The position numbers and the translations under genes were made by a program. A stretch of DNA of 64,000 nucleotides from a virus. Below are positions 27,215-34,477 of the stretch, piece by piece; within the stretch, counting starts at the first letter, position 1, and each line of letters opens with the position of its first letter. Below the pieces are notes generated by a model. The model had not been told where the DNA came from, did no database searches, and saw only the letters and a list, made by a program, of their open reading frames with translations. The DNA is taken from the IMG/VR virus record IMGVR_UViG_3300032046_000005, positions 51,633 through 115,632 of that record. One strand, 5' to 3'.

Positions 27215-27551
27215 GTCATAACAATATTTTTATGTTTATCTATGTATTGATTTATTGTTTTTTTTAACTAATAATTTCATTATTTTATTGATTTTAGAAT
27301 GTTCATTTTTAAATGATTTTAAAATACATGTAAAAATCATATCAATAAGTTTATATATTTTAGTTAACTTTATATAATCATGACTTTAAAAAAGGACATT
27401 AGGAAGTGGATAATTCTAGATAATTTCACGAGACTTATTCTATGAAGATATTTAAAAATGCAATTTCATTGTGAATCTTTACAATATGGAGCCTAACCTT
27501 AATTGAAAAGTCTAAAATTTAATTTAAAATGAGATGATATATATTAAAAAA
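27215..27551. other. Non-coding region before the tRNA genes
   Basis: About 340 bp without a gene. It holds a TATA-like CTTTATATAA at about 27368-27378 and, downstream of it, a stretch with nested complementarity: TTAGG (27399-27403) with CCTAA (27492-27496), and AAGAT with ATCTT inside. This could be a small RNA or the leader of the tRNA transcript; the evidence is weak. The left 18-bp repeat lies at its right end. Confidence 0.4.
27504..27521 (+). repeat. 18-bp direct repeat, left copy, flanking the tRNA pair
   Basis: TGAAAAGTCTAAAATTTA occurs here and again at 27914-27931, where it is the start of the ASCH gene. The two copies bracket the two-tRNA block. The left copy lacks any open frame of its own. 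Confidence 0.85.
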
Positions 27552-27700
27552 GCAGAGGTGGTAGAGTGGACGAATACGCCAGACTTAAGATGTATATATC
27601 GGTTATGGGCGACACTAAGGACGAAACTCAAGTCCACCTTTAGTATCGTGAGAAATCTGGTACACAGGACACATCGCAGGTTCAAATCCTGCCCTCTGCA
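27552..27700 (+). tRNA. tRNA-Leu (anticodon TAA) with 65-nt intron
   Basis: Acceptor stem GCAGAGG (27552-27558) pairs with CCTCTGC (27693-27699), discriminator A at 27700, no encoded CCA. The anticodon stem is CCAGA/TCTGG (27579-27583 with 27656-27660); the anticodon TAA is at 27586-27588. The T arm is GCAGG-TTCAAAT-CCTGC. An intron at 27590-27654 interrupts the canonical 37/38 site and folds into a long hairpin (about 27610-27648, ACTAAGG with CCT-TAGT). The 15-nt variable region is long, as expected for Leu, but I cannot draw a good stem in it, which is odd. Decodes TTA, a codon well used in AT-rich genes. Confidence 0.88.
27590..27654 (+). other. Intron in tRNA-Leu at position 37/38
   Basis: Sixty-five bases between the first base 3' of the anticodon and position 38. 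Removal restores a seven-base loop CT-TAA-GA and the five-pair anticodon stem. Position and internal hairpin are those of archaeal introns cut by the splicing endonuclease at a bulge-helix-bulge motif. Confidence 0.8.
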
Positions 27701-27710
27701 TGTTAATATT

Positions 27711-27858
27711 GGTAGAGTGTCAGAATGGTTAATGGGCTCGACTGGAAGTTTCGAATCGAAATTCTGAGAGAATCGAATTTCCGAGAACGCTATTCCCGAG
27801 AGTTGAAATCGAGTTGTCCCTTAAATGTGGATTGGAGGTTCAAGTCCTCCCTCTACCG
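27711..27858 (+). tRNA. tRNA-Ser (anticodon GGA) with 60-nt intron
   Basis: Acceptor GGTAGAG (27711-27717) pairs with CTCTACC (27851-27857), discriminator G at 27858. The anticodon stem is CTCGA/TCGAG (27737-27741 with 27809-27813); anticodon GGA at 27744-27746. A long variable arm with GTCC...GGAT pairing marks a class II serine tRNA; the T arm is GGAGG-TTCAAGT-CCTCC. An intron occupies 27748-27807. It follows tRNA-Leu after 10 bp, so both are likely one transcript. A T run follows at once. Confidence 0.88.
27748..27807 (+). other. Intron in tRNA-Ser at position 37/38
   Basis: Sixty bases at the canonical archaeal site. It contains consecutive small hairpins (TTTCG/CGAAA and ATTCT/AGAAT). 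Removal gives loop CT-GGA-AA closed by CTCGA/TCGAG. Confidence 0.8.
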
Positions 27859-27912
27859 TTTTTTTTTGTTTGAACAAATAAATTCAAATATTAAATAAGA
27901 TTATTAATATAT

Positions 27913-28242
27913 ATGAAAAGTCTAAAATTTACATTATTAAAAGAAAAATTAATTTCAGGAGAAAAAGATCAAACGTTCCGATGTTTGTTTGTGCCTAATT
28001 ACGATGTTGGAGAAGTAATTAACATAAAATTTCAAGATGAAATTTTGTATCAAGCAATTATAAAAGAAATATATCCCAAACAGATAAAGGATTTGTCTTT
28101 TGAAGAAGCAAAACGAGATGGTTTTGATTCAATACAAGAAATGCAAGATAAAGTAATGGAATTGAACAAAGTAAAAAACTTGAATCGGTGGGGATTTGTA
28201 ATACAATTTAAAAAAATACTTAGTATTGATACTTTTTTATGA
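27913..28242 (+). CDS. ASCH-domain protein
   Basis: A 109-residue protein with EKDQTFRCLFVPNYDVGEVINIKF, then IIKEIYPKQIKDLSFEEAKRDGF, matching the ASCH (PUA-like) fold: a K-x-Q-T-x-R strand, a hydrophobic G-[DE]-x-[IV] turn and the D-L-S-x-E-[DE]-A-x-x-[DE]-G-F helix. ASCH proteins bind RNA or modified nucleosides. It sits right after two tRNA genes, which supports an RNA-related task. First gene of a plus-strand operon. Confidence 0.72.
   Translation: MKSLKFTLLKEKLISGEKDQTFRCLFVPNYDVGEVINIKFQDEILYQAIIKEIYPKQIKDLSFEEAKRDGFDSIQEMQDKVMELNKVKNLNRWGFVIQFKKILSIDTFL
27914..27931 (+). repeat. 18-bp direct repeat, right copy
   Basis: Identical to 27504-27521. This copy encodes the first residues (MKSLKF) of the ASCH-domain protein. 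It could mark the edge of a tRNA cassette insertion or a local duplication. Confidence 0.85.
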
Positions 28243-28283
28243 AAAACAATATATTTAAATATTATGAATTATATATACTTATC

Positions 28284-28421
28284 ATGATAAAAGAAAAATT
28301 ATTGTTAAATTTAGCAGAATTAAATAGAGCATTGATTTTTCACAAAAACGAATTCAAGAAAAATGAAATCAATTTCTTGAACTTGAAAAAAGAAAAAATA
28401 AAGAAGATGATAATCAAATGA
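28284..28421 (+). CDS. Small basic helical protein (45 aa)
   Basis: Starts MIKEKLLLNLAELNRALIFH at ATG 28284, about 22 bp after a TATTTAAATATT box (28252-28263), which argues against the longer upstream start at 28239. Lys-rich and helical. Overlaps the next gene by ATGA. Unknown function. Confidence 0.5.
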   Translation: MIKEKLLLNLAELNRALIFHKNEFKKNEINFLNLKKEKIKKMIIK

Positions 28422-28690
28422 ACGAAGAAAAAAAGCCTGGAAAAAAACCTGGATTCAAGAAAAAAGCTTCTGTTCTCTTGAACATGGAAAGAGAAGAGTT
28501 AGAAGCTCTTGATAACATGATTCAAAAACAAAACTTTGAATCATTGTATAAACTGAAAAATGACAAAGAATTTCCAACATTATCAAAAGCAAAAGCTAAG
28601 AAAAAAATTTCTGGATTGTTAATAAACAGAAACAAGCGAATCCGAAACTTAATTATAGATGAAACAAACAAGTTTTCAGTAAAAAAATAA
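28418..28690 (+). CDS. Basic hypothetical protein
   Basis: A 90-residue Lys-rich protein with KKPGKKPGFKKKASVLLNM followed by a helical part. High positive charge suggests nucleic-acid binding. Second-to-fourth genes here are overlapped or closely spaced, so they form an operon with the ASCH gene. Confidence 0.5.
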   Translation: MNEEKKPGKKPGFKKKASVLLNMEREELEALDNMIQKQNFESLYKLKNDKEFPTLSKAKAKKKISGLLINRNKRIRNLIIDETNKFSVKK

Positions 28691-28700
28691 GGTATGAAAA

Positions 28701-28913
28701 ATGACAAACGAAAAGAAAACCATAATTACAAATCCTTTTAAAATATTGATTGACAACATGCATAAAACCATACTTGATATTGTAAAAATATTAGAAAAAA
28801 TGCCTGAAATGTTGTTAGAATCAGTTAAGAACAACAAGGATTATGTAATTGCAAGAATAAACAAGAAAATGATCGAATATCGAAACTTAAAAAAATTCGT
28901 CAAGACATTGTGA
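28701..28913 (+). CDS. Small helical hypothetical protein (70 aa)
   Basis: Helical, basic protein starting MTNEKKTIITNPFKILIDNM. Overlaps the next gene by 4 bp. No recognisable domain. Confidence 0.5.
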   Translation: MTNEKKTIITNPFKILIDNMHKTILDIVKILEKMPEMLLESVKNNKDYVIARINKKMIEYRNLKKFVKTL

Positions 28914-29215
28914 TCGATCTCATAAAATCGTTAAAAACGCTACAAATCAACGATCAAGATTTAGAAAAAAAACTAAATCAATTAAATAATTTTTTATTTT
29001 CTACTTTTGAAATCATCGATAATACGATTAAAAACGTTGATTTAAAGTTTGCAAAAACAATTCAAAAAATCGACAATTTATTTTTTCAACTTAACATGAT
29101 CGAAAATAAATATCAAAATAAAAAACAAATATTACAAAAACAAACTATTTTACAAAAAGAATTGCTTGATTTATTAGAGAAAAGCATTCAAAAAAGAGAA
29201 AAAAAAGCTATTTAA
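28910..29215 (+). CDS. Coiled-coil hypothetical protein (101 aa)
   Basis: Long heptad-type helices throughout (LEKKLNQLNNFLFSTFEII; IQKIDNLFFQLNMIENKY). Likely an oligomeric structural or adaptor protein. It ends the plus-strand operon and converges on a minus-strand zinc protein. Confidence 0.5.
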   Translation: MIDLIKSLKTLQINDQDLEKKLNQLNNFLFSTFEIIDNTIKNVDLKFAKTIQKIDNLFFQLNMIENKYQNKKQILQKQTILQKELLDLLEKSIQKREKKAI

Positions 29216-29218
29216 GAT

Positions 29219-29401
29219 TTAAGTAACATCAACATATCCTTCAAACTCTTCGATTTTACCAATTACTCTTGTGTGTTTTGCGTGAGTAACATTTTGAAAG
29301 TAATTGATTCGATTCAAGTTTTCAAGATCGTCAGGATCAATTTGAATGTAAACTTTACATTTATTACAAGCCACTACTCGAATTCCTTGTTTGTTTATCA
29401 T
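29219..29401 (-). CDS. Small zinc-knuckle protein (60 aa)
   Basis: Starts MINKQGIRVVACNKCKVYIQI with one CxxC, followed by DDLENLNRINYFQNVTHAKH, whose histidines could complete a metal site. Ends acidic. Its promoter region is shared with the methyltransferase gene to the right. Confidence 0.5.
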   Translation of the reverse strand: MINKQGIRVVACNKCKVYIQIDPDDLENLNRINYFQNVTHAKHTRVIGKIEEFEGYVDVT

Positions 29402-29465
29402 TTTTGAACACCTACACTATTATTATTGGACATTGACACTTGTTATAATCAACCATTTTAGACTT

Positions 29466-29524
29466 CAAAAAACACCACACCCATTGTTTTCCATCGTGAG
29501 TACAGTGTTTTTTGGAATGTTTGC
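29466..29524. repeat. 10-bp inverted repeat in divergent intergenic region
   Basis: CAAAAAACAC (29466-29475) and GTGTTTTTTG (29515-29524) are perfect reverse complements separated by 39 bp. They lie in the 240-bp gap between the divergent genes at 29219-29401 and 29643-30410. Could be an operator pair or an RNA hairpin. No gene is seen in the gap. Confidence 0.6.
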
Positions 29525-29611
29525 AAATTATTTCCAAAAAAATCACTTTTTTTTGTTGTTAAGTATAGTATATATAATTTGATATATAAATTTATGTTTT
29601 TTAAATCAAAA

Positions 29612-29623
29612 CATATAAATATA
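29612..29623 (+). promoter_or_regulatory. TATA box for the DNA methyltransferase
   Basis: CATATAAATATA lies about 20-30 bp before the GTG start at 29643, the spacing of a leaderless or near-leaderless archaeal transcript. Confidence 0.55.
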
Positions 29624-29642
29624 TCTTATTATTTAATAACAT

Positions 29643-30410
29643 GTGATACAAACAAACAAAATATACAACATTGATTGTCAAGAAGGATTCAAACAATTGA
29701 ACGATAATTCGATACATTTGATTGTTACATCTCCTCCTTACAATGTCAACAAAGAATACGAAGAAAACCAAACATTTGATGATTGGTATGAACTAATGAA
29801 AGAAGTAATAAAAGAATCAAAACGAGTTCTCGTTTCTGGAGGAAGACTATGCATTAATGTAGCTAATATTGCTCGAAAACCTTATATTCCTTTAAATTAT
29901 TACATAATAGATATTTTACTTCAGATAAAATTTTTACTTAGAGGTATTATAATATGGGAAAAAGGAATATCTGGAGGAAAAAGTACAACTTGGGGATCTT
30001 GGAGATCTGCTTCTAATCCAGTTATTAGAGATGATTATGAATTTATTATTGTTTCTTGTAAAGATAAATACAAACTTGAACCAAAAGGTATTAATTCAAT
30101 TTCTTCAAAAGATTTTCTTTTTTGTTATAATGCAGTATGGCATATGAATGCAGAATCAAATCCTAATATAAATCATCCTACTCCTTTTCCAATTAATTTA
30201 CCAAAGCAATTAATAGAATTTTATACTTTTGAAAACAACATTATATTAGATCCTTTCATTGGATCAGGAACAACAGCAATTGCTGCCTTATTAACAAGAA
30301 GAAAGTTCATAGGATTCGAAAAAGAAAAAAAGTATGTTGACTTGGCAAATAAACGCATTTATCCATACTTAGGACAACAAAAAATAACAGACTTTACCAG
30401 TCATCAATAA
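29643..30410 (+). CDS. DNA methyltransferase (N4-cytosine/N6-adenine, TSPPY type)
   Basis: The catalytic motif IV is TSPPYNV near residue 30, and the SAM-binding FxGxG is ILDPFIGSGTTAIAALL near residue 203, followed by FIGFEKEKKYVDLA. This catalytic-before-SAM order defines beta-class amino-methyltransferases. GTG 29643 is the likely start, since the ATG just before it reads straight into a stop. It is convergent with, and overlaps, the terminase gene by 17 bp. No partner nuclease is adjacent, so self-protection is the likely role. Confidence 0.85.
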   Translation: MIQTNKIYNIDCQEGFKQLNDNSIHLIVTSPPYNVNKEYEENQTFDDWYELMKEVIKESKRVLVSGGRLCINVANIARKPYIPLNYYIIDILLQIKFLLRGIIIWEKGISGGKSTTWGSWRSASNPVIRDDYEFIIVSCKDKYKLEPKGINSISSKDFLFCYNAVWHMNAESNPNINHPTPFPINLPKQLIEFYTFENNIILDPFIGSGTTAIAALLTRRKFIGFEKEKKYVDLANKRIYPYLGQQKITDFTSHQ

Positions 30411-32196
30411 CAACTCTGCTTTTACCTCTCCTTAATTGTCTCCTAATTTCTTCTTCTTTATCTTCGGGAGTTTTGATGTTTCTATGAGTTAGATTATCTT
30501 CAAAATCAGCATACACGCTCATAATTTCTACAAATGGATCTTCACTAAGAGCAACTGGTATTTTCTGAAGTTCGTATTCTGCATTTGCCAACGCATCAAT
30601 GGCATCAAGTTTAGGATAATACGGAAACTTTAATATCTCGTTTGCAAGTTCAGAACGTTCTAATGTTGACATCATGCTTATTAATTCGTTTTTAATGGGT
30701 AATAAAAGGCGATCTTTTATTCGTTGAATTTTCTCTCCAGTATTATGCAAGTCCATGATTTCAGCATAAATAGCAATCTTGTTTGTTATTTGTTTACCAT
30801 CATGTATAAAATACACTCTAGAACGACACATTTCAATGAAATCATCTCCTCCTCCTTGTTTTTCAATTATGATTATGATTCGTATGCTTTCGTATTTTTT
30901 CTTGAATTCAATCACAAAATCGTTAATCTTTATGAGCAACTCTTCAAGCGTGGTATGTTCTGTCCAATCGTGTAATATGACTTTATGACCAGTGTTCATG
31001 TTTCTCAAACCAATCACACATCCGGTATAACTTGAAGATTGTTTCGTGGTTGTAGCTCGATCAATCGTTATGAAACAAATGTCATATTTCCGGTTAACTG
31101 GATCTTCAAGCAAGTTTATTGTCTTGATATGATCCCAAATTTCTCCTGTTATTGGGTGCGGATCTTGCTCATATTCAGAAAACCAAGCGTATTCTCCCAC
31201 GTGTTTTCTAGTTGCTTCTAAATTTATCTTTTTCTTTTTAAGATCTTTTTCAAATGAAGGTAAACTTGGATGAGTGAATAGTTCAGGACATAATAACGAT
31301 CCGTCTTCATTTCTTGTTTTTCTCTTATAAACAACTAAATCTTTACCAAATTTTTCTCCAATAAAATCAAAAAAGTCTCCTTCAAATTTATGAGTTCCCG
31401 TAAAACTCCACTTATCTGGATGAATTGGATAAAGCGAACTATTAAAATGAAGTTCAAGCGTTTCTTCTAAATGTCGTTCTTTCATGAATTTAGAATCAAT
31501 AGGATCATCAACCGAAATCCATAATTTTCGTTCTATTTTTCGTTGTTCTTCAACATATCTCTTGATTTCTTTAGGATCAAAAGCTCCATCTTCGTTATCT
31601 TCAAACATCTTTACAAAATCGTCCCAATCTTCATTAGACATGTTTTCAAAACGGTCTTGTCGACCTAATGAATGCATTCCTAGAGTATCTTTTGAAGTTA
31701 TCAAATAACAATCAAACTTGCCTCCATTTACTAACCTAAAATGAAATGGAGATGTCCTTTTATCTTTCTCAACCAATCTTTGTCGTTCAAAAAAAACATA
31801 AACTGTATATGCAATTTCTTTTCTTCGATCAGTCCATCCTAACAAAAGAACATCGTAGTTTTGGTACCACATTGCCCATTCGTATTTCCACGCGTATTCA
31901 ATTGATTTCCCATGATTACGAGGAACAAGCGTTTCTTCAAATGTAGATTCCCAAGTTAAATCGTGATGTTCTTTTTGCCATTTGAACAAACCTCTGAATT
32001 TAGGATATGTAATATATCTACAAAACTTTTCAAATCCAGGATCTTTTGTTGGAAGTGGAATTAGTTCTTCGTCTAATTCTGATTCTTCTCCATCTTTCTT
32101 TTTCTTTTTCTTTTTAGGATCGTCTTTCTTGATTATGTTTCCATTTAAATCCCATAAACCAAGCACGGTTTGTGGAGCATATTCTTCTTTAGACAA
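30394..32196 (-). CDS. Terminase large subunit
   Basis: 600 residues. The ATPase Walker A appears as LVPRNHGKSIEYAW near residue 92. The nuclease domain begins with ICFITIDRATTTKQSSSY (about 375), with the acidic residues of the RNase H-like site, and QDPHPITGEIW precedes it as in other large terminases. The N-terminus has a run of seven lysines. It powers DNA packaging into the portal. The start seems to be TTG at 32196, about 20 bp after a GTTTAAATAT box, so the transcript may be leaderless with a rare start codon. Confidence 0.88.
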   Translation of the reverse strand: MSKEEYAPQTVLGLWDLNGNIIKKDDPKKKKKKKDGEESELDEELIPLPTKDPGFEKFCRYITYPKFRGLFKWQKEHHDLTWESTFEETLVPRNHGKSIEYAWKYEWAMWYQNYDVLLLGWTDRRKEIAYTVYVFFERQRLVEKDKRTSPFHFRLVNGGKFDCYLITSKDTLGMHSLGRQDRFENMSNEDWDDFVKMFEDNEDGAFDPKEIKRYVEEQRKIERKLWISVDDPIDSKFMKERHLEETLELHFNSSLYPIHPDKWSFTGTHKFEGDFFDFIGEKFGKDLVVYKRKTRNEDGSLLCPELFTHPSLPSFEKDLKKKKINLEATRKHVGEYAWFSEYEQDPHPITGEIWDHIKTINLLEDPVNRKYDICFITIDRATTTKQSSSYTGCVIGLRNMNTGHKVILHDWTEHTTLEELLIKINDFVIEFKKKYESIRIIIIIEKQGGGDDFIEMCRSRVYFIHDGKQITNKIAIYAEIMDLHNTGEKIQRIKDRLLLPIKNELISMMSTLERSELANEILKFPYYPKLDAIDALANAEYELQKIPVALSEDPFVEIMSVYADFEDNLTHRNIKTPEDKEEEIRRQLRRGKSRVVIDDW

Positions 32197-32212
32197 AATT
32201 TCAACTTTTTGT

Positions 32213-32223
32213 ATATTTAAACA
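32213..32223 (-). promoter_or_regulatory. TATA box for the terminase gene
   Basis: On the minus strand TTGTTTAAATAT lies about 20 bp before the TTG start. It is the best promoter in the 120-bp gap to the NeuB-like gene. Confidence 0.5.
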
Positions 32224-32317
32224 ATAATAAATGTGTATAGAATTCTATATATTTCATTGTTTAAATAAAAAAATAAAAAAAATCACAAGTTTAATCTAGT
32301 TTTCATAATAGATTTGG

Positions 32318-32977
32318 TCAAGCATTTTTAATGACTTTTTCTAAATCGTCAAATGAAATTGACCATTTGTTTTCCAAACAATCGTTGTTTAACTTGACGT
32401 GCTTTTCAAAATATCCTTGCCAAAAAGGAGTAAAATGTTTATAATTTAACACATATTCAAGTAAACAACTACAAGACGTGTGATCCGAAATTCCATTAAA
32501 TATTCTAAATAAATTTGAAGGATAATCAATAAATTTAGCTGGATATTTCGGAACACATAATAAATCAATTCCATTCAAATAAACTTTTTCTGGTTCGTGA
32601 TCATACGAAATAAAAAACGGTTTATCTGTTAAATCTACAAGATCAATTAATTCTTCGTTATTAGAATCTTTACAACGAATCTTGTAATAATTAACTCCAA
32701 TTTTTTCACAAATTTCTATAGCTTCAGGATAATACATTGGAGTAAAAAACACTTCTTGTTCAATTGACTTGCCATATTGAAACAATTCATTTGCTTTTTC
32801 ATAGTCAAATATGATTGTTTTCAAAAAATCGTGATAAGGATTTCCTTGTATTTCATTTTCAGAAAAAAGTTGAAATTTAGACGCCCAACATCCAATTTCC
32901 TTGCTTCGTTTAATCATTTCTTTGGCTTCTTTCAAATTTTTGAAGTTACATCCACATTCTGCTATGATCTTTAACAT
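32318..32977 (-). CDS. Reduced NeuB-like nonulosonic acid synthase
   Basis: A 219-residue TIM-barrel type protein. IIAECGCNFKNLKEAKEMI...KFQLF matches the NeuB start (AEiG.NH.G......I..A...gad.vKfQ); YYKIRCKDSNNEELI matches the K-[IV]-x-S-x-D-x-x-N region; GISDHTS and FEKHVKLN carry the two histidines that bind Mn in NeuB, and the Glu of EKH. The family condenses phosphoenolpyruvate with N-acetylmannosamine-type sugars. It is shorter than the usual 340 residues and lacks the C-terminal SAF domain, so it may act with a separate lid or on another substrate. Overlaps the NeuC-like gene. Confidence 0.75.
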   Translation of the reverse strand: MLKIIAECGCNFKNLKEAKEMIKRSKEIGCWASKFQLFSENEIQGNPYHDFLKTIIFDYEKANELFQYGKSIEQEVFFTPMYYPEAIEICEKIGVNYYKIRCKDSNNEELIDLVDLTDKPFFISYDHEPEKVYLNGIDLLCVPKYPAKFIDYPSNLFRIFNGISDHTSCSCLLEYVLNYKHFTPFWQGYFEKHVKLNNDCLENKWSISFDDLEKVIKNA

Positions 32978-33612
32978 TTTCTTCCCTTATTTCTTTTACC
33001 TAACCATATTATCTTATCTTTATCAATCAAAAAAGGTGCTTCGTAAACTCCTGATGAACTATTTGTGTAAAACTTTTTACAACAGGCAATCAATCCTAAC
33101 AACTGATCGTGTGGTAAATTTGCATATGATTGATCTGGATTGGATCCAATAAATATTTCCTTAATTGTTGTTGTTTGATTATACAACACTAGATTGTAAG
33201 GTTCTTCAGGAACTTTAGACAAATCTATTTTAGAATCAAACAAGTGAATAGCTCCTATTATTTTCACGTTTGATTTTCTTCCAATTGATTTCAATATTTT
33301 TTTTGTAGTTTTTGCACATTTTTTACTTTCACACCATTGTTCGTTGCTCAAAATCGTGATACAATGCCTTAAATAATCGTCGTAGCAAGTTAAATACTTT
33401 TGTTTTACTCCTGTTCCGTAATGTATTATGTATTTATGTTTCATAAATGCTTCTAATGTCAAATCAAATATTTCTTTTCGATCTCCAATTGCAATAAATA
33501 TATCACAATTATCAATAGTATCTACAAACGAACAATCTTTTAATATCTGTTTCATGTTTTCAACTAAAACTTTATCAGATCTCGAACTGAAAGGAATCAT
33601 AATTTTTTTCAT
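32971..33612 (-). CDS. Reduced NeuC/WecB-like UDP-N-acetylglucosamine 2-epimerase
   Basis: 213 residues. DIFIAIGDRKEIFDLTLEAFM matches the GDR-x-E segment of hydrolysing 2-epimerases, YIIHYGTGVKQ corresponds to the H-x-x-x-G loop, NLVLYNQTTT to the Y-x-x-x-T-x-H-P-x-T region (with the HP replaced), and YTNSSSGVYEAPFL to the uridine-binding SSSG-x-x-E. Full-length enzymes are about 370-390 residues, so this is a shortened form. Its overlap with a NeuB-like gene strongly supports a joint pathway: UDP-sugar to ManNAc-type product to nonulosonate. Activity is uncertain because of the size. Confidence 0.65.
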   Translation of the reverse strand: MKKIMIPFSSRSDKVLVENMKQILKDCSFVDTIDNCDIFIAIGDRKEIFDLTLEAFMKHKYIIHYGTGVKQKYLTCYDDYLRHCITILSNEQWCESKKCAKTTKKILKSIGRKSNVKIIGAIHLFDSKIDLSKVPEEPYNLVLYNQTTTIKEIFIGSNPDQSYANLPHDQLLGLIACCKKFYTNSSSGVYEAPFLIDKDKIIWLGKRNKGRKC

Positions 33613-33950
33613 ATTAATAATGGTTCAATTTCTTGTTTATAATAAAAATCAAATTGTGTTCTTCCTACTTTAACATACCGTTCTTGCCATTCAGGAGTCC
33701 ATTCATTTTTTTTGTTTAAAAATGGTGCTTCTTCGAATCGTTTTTTTATTTCCGGAATATATCCTTGTAGAAAGTATTCAAACAATAGATTTTTACTTGT
33801 AAGTTTACAATACAAATATCTTTTCAATTCTCCAATTATTTTGTTAGGATTTTCAGTAGTTTCTTTACTTGCAATTGCTTGTCCTGTTCTAGCTAAAAAT
33901 AGAAATATTTTTACCTGTTCTTGTGGAACTCCAAATAATTTTTCATCCAT
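33609..33950 (-). CDS. Hypothetical protein upstream of NeuC-like gene
   Basis: A 113-residue helical protein beginning MDEKLFGVPQEQVKIFLFLA, joined to the NeuC-like gene by an ATGA overlap. No domain is recognised. Coupling hints at a link to the same pathway, but it may just be operon packing. Confidence 0.55.
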   Translation of the reverse strand: MDEKLFGVPQEQVKIFLFLARTGQAIASKETTENPNKIIGELKRYLYCKLTSKNLLFEYFLQGYIPEIKKRFEEAPFLNKKNEWTPEWQERYVKVGRTQFDFYYKQEIEPLLI

Positions 33951-33955
33951 ATTAT

Positions 33956-34084
33956 TTATGGACTTTCATTTTTTGTCGAACTTTGTATTTGTTCAATCAA
34001 AAATCTAATTCTTTTGCTTGTTTTTTTATCAATAGTTTCAGCAGCAATATCAAATAACCGGTTAATAATATCATCTATTTTCAT
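33956..34084 (-). CDS. Small helical protein (42 aa)
   Basis: A short frame from ATG 34084, coupled by ATGA to the membrane protein gene and ending 6 bp before the next start. Starts MKIDDIINRLFDIAAETID. The tight spacing on both sides supports it as a gene. Confidence 0.5.
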   Translation of the reverse strand: MKIDDIINRLFDIAAETIDKKTSKRIRFLIEQIQSSTKNESP

Positions 34085-34323
34085 TTTTCATCTTCCTTCA
34101 TATTGTTCATTATTCCATACACACTTACAAGTGCCATGTATATGTAAGCAAAGAACATCAAATAAAGTTGATTGTACAACATTAAAATAGCACACATTAC
34201 ATCTCCAAACATGAAAATATACAAGTTAATTCGTCTGTAAAGCGAATTGTTCATTTTCTTCGATGCAAGTAATGTCGTTCCAATCATGAATATTAACATC
34301 GATATAATTTCAATAATTTCCAT
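34081..34323 (-). CDS. Small integral membrane protein (about three TM segments)
   Basis: 80 residues, nearly all hydrophobic: IIEIISMLIFMIGTTLLAS, INLYIFMFGDVMCAILML and LMFFAYIYMALVSVYGI are separated by short charged turns. A TATTTAAATT box lies about 25 bp before the start on the minus strand. Could be a holin-like or envelope-directed protein; nothing specific identifies it. Confidence 0.6.
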   Translation of the reverse strand: MEIIEIISMLIFMIGTTLLASKKMNNSLYRRINLYIFMFGDVMCAILMLYNQLYLMFFAYIYMALVSVYGIMNNMKEDEK

Positions 34324-34398
34324 ATTATGAATAATATTTTATTATATTTAAATTTTTTTTTAAATTTTTTTCTGGTTGGTTCTTCAATAGAAATTTCT

Positions 34399-34457
34399 AA
34401 TAATTAAGTCCAGATCCTAGAACCATTAATCTGAGTAGGTTTTAGACTAATTATTAT
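34399..34457. ncRNA. Structured non-coding element: long stem enclosing two crossing helices
   Basis: Bases 34399-34411 pair with 34446-34457 (12 pairs, one bulged A). Inside, CAGAT (34412-34416) pairs with ATCTG (34430-34434), and CCTA (34417-34420) pairs with TAGG (34437-34440). The two inner helices cross, so they form either a pseudoknot or two alternative folds. It lies in the 155-bp gap between two minus-strand genes, upstream of the promoter of the membrane protein gene. Which strand is transcribed is not known. It may be a 3' end/processing signal, a small RNA or a switch. Confidence 0.5.
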
Positions 34458-34477
34458 CACCAATTTCCAGTAAAAAT

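Noticed and set aside
27534-27767. 77-residue plus-strand frame over the tRNA genes
   Set aside because: It overlaps tRNA-Leu and half of tRNA-Ser, which have full secondary structures.
29391-29582. 63-residue plus-strand frame in the divergent gap
   Set aside because: Hydrophobic, no promoter or coupling, and it spans the inverted repeat in a control region.
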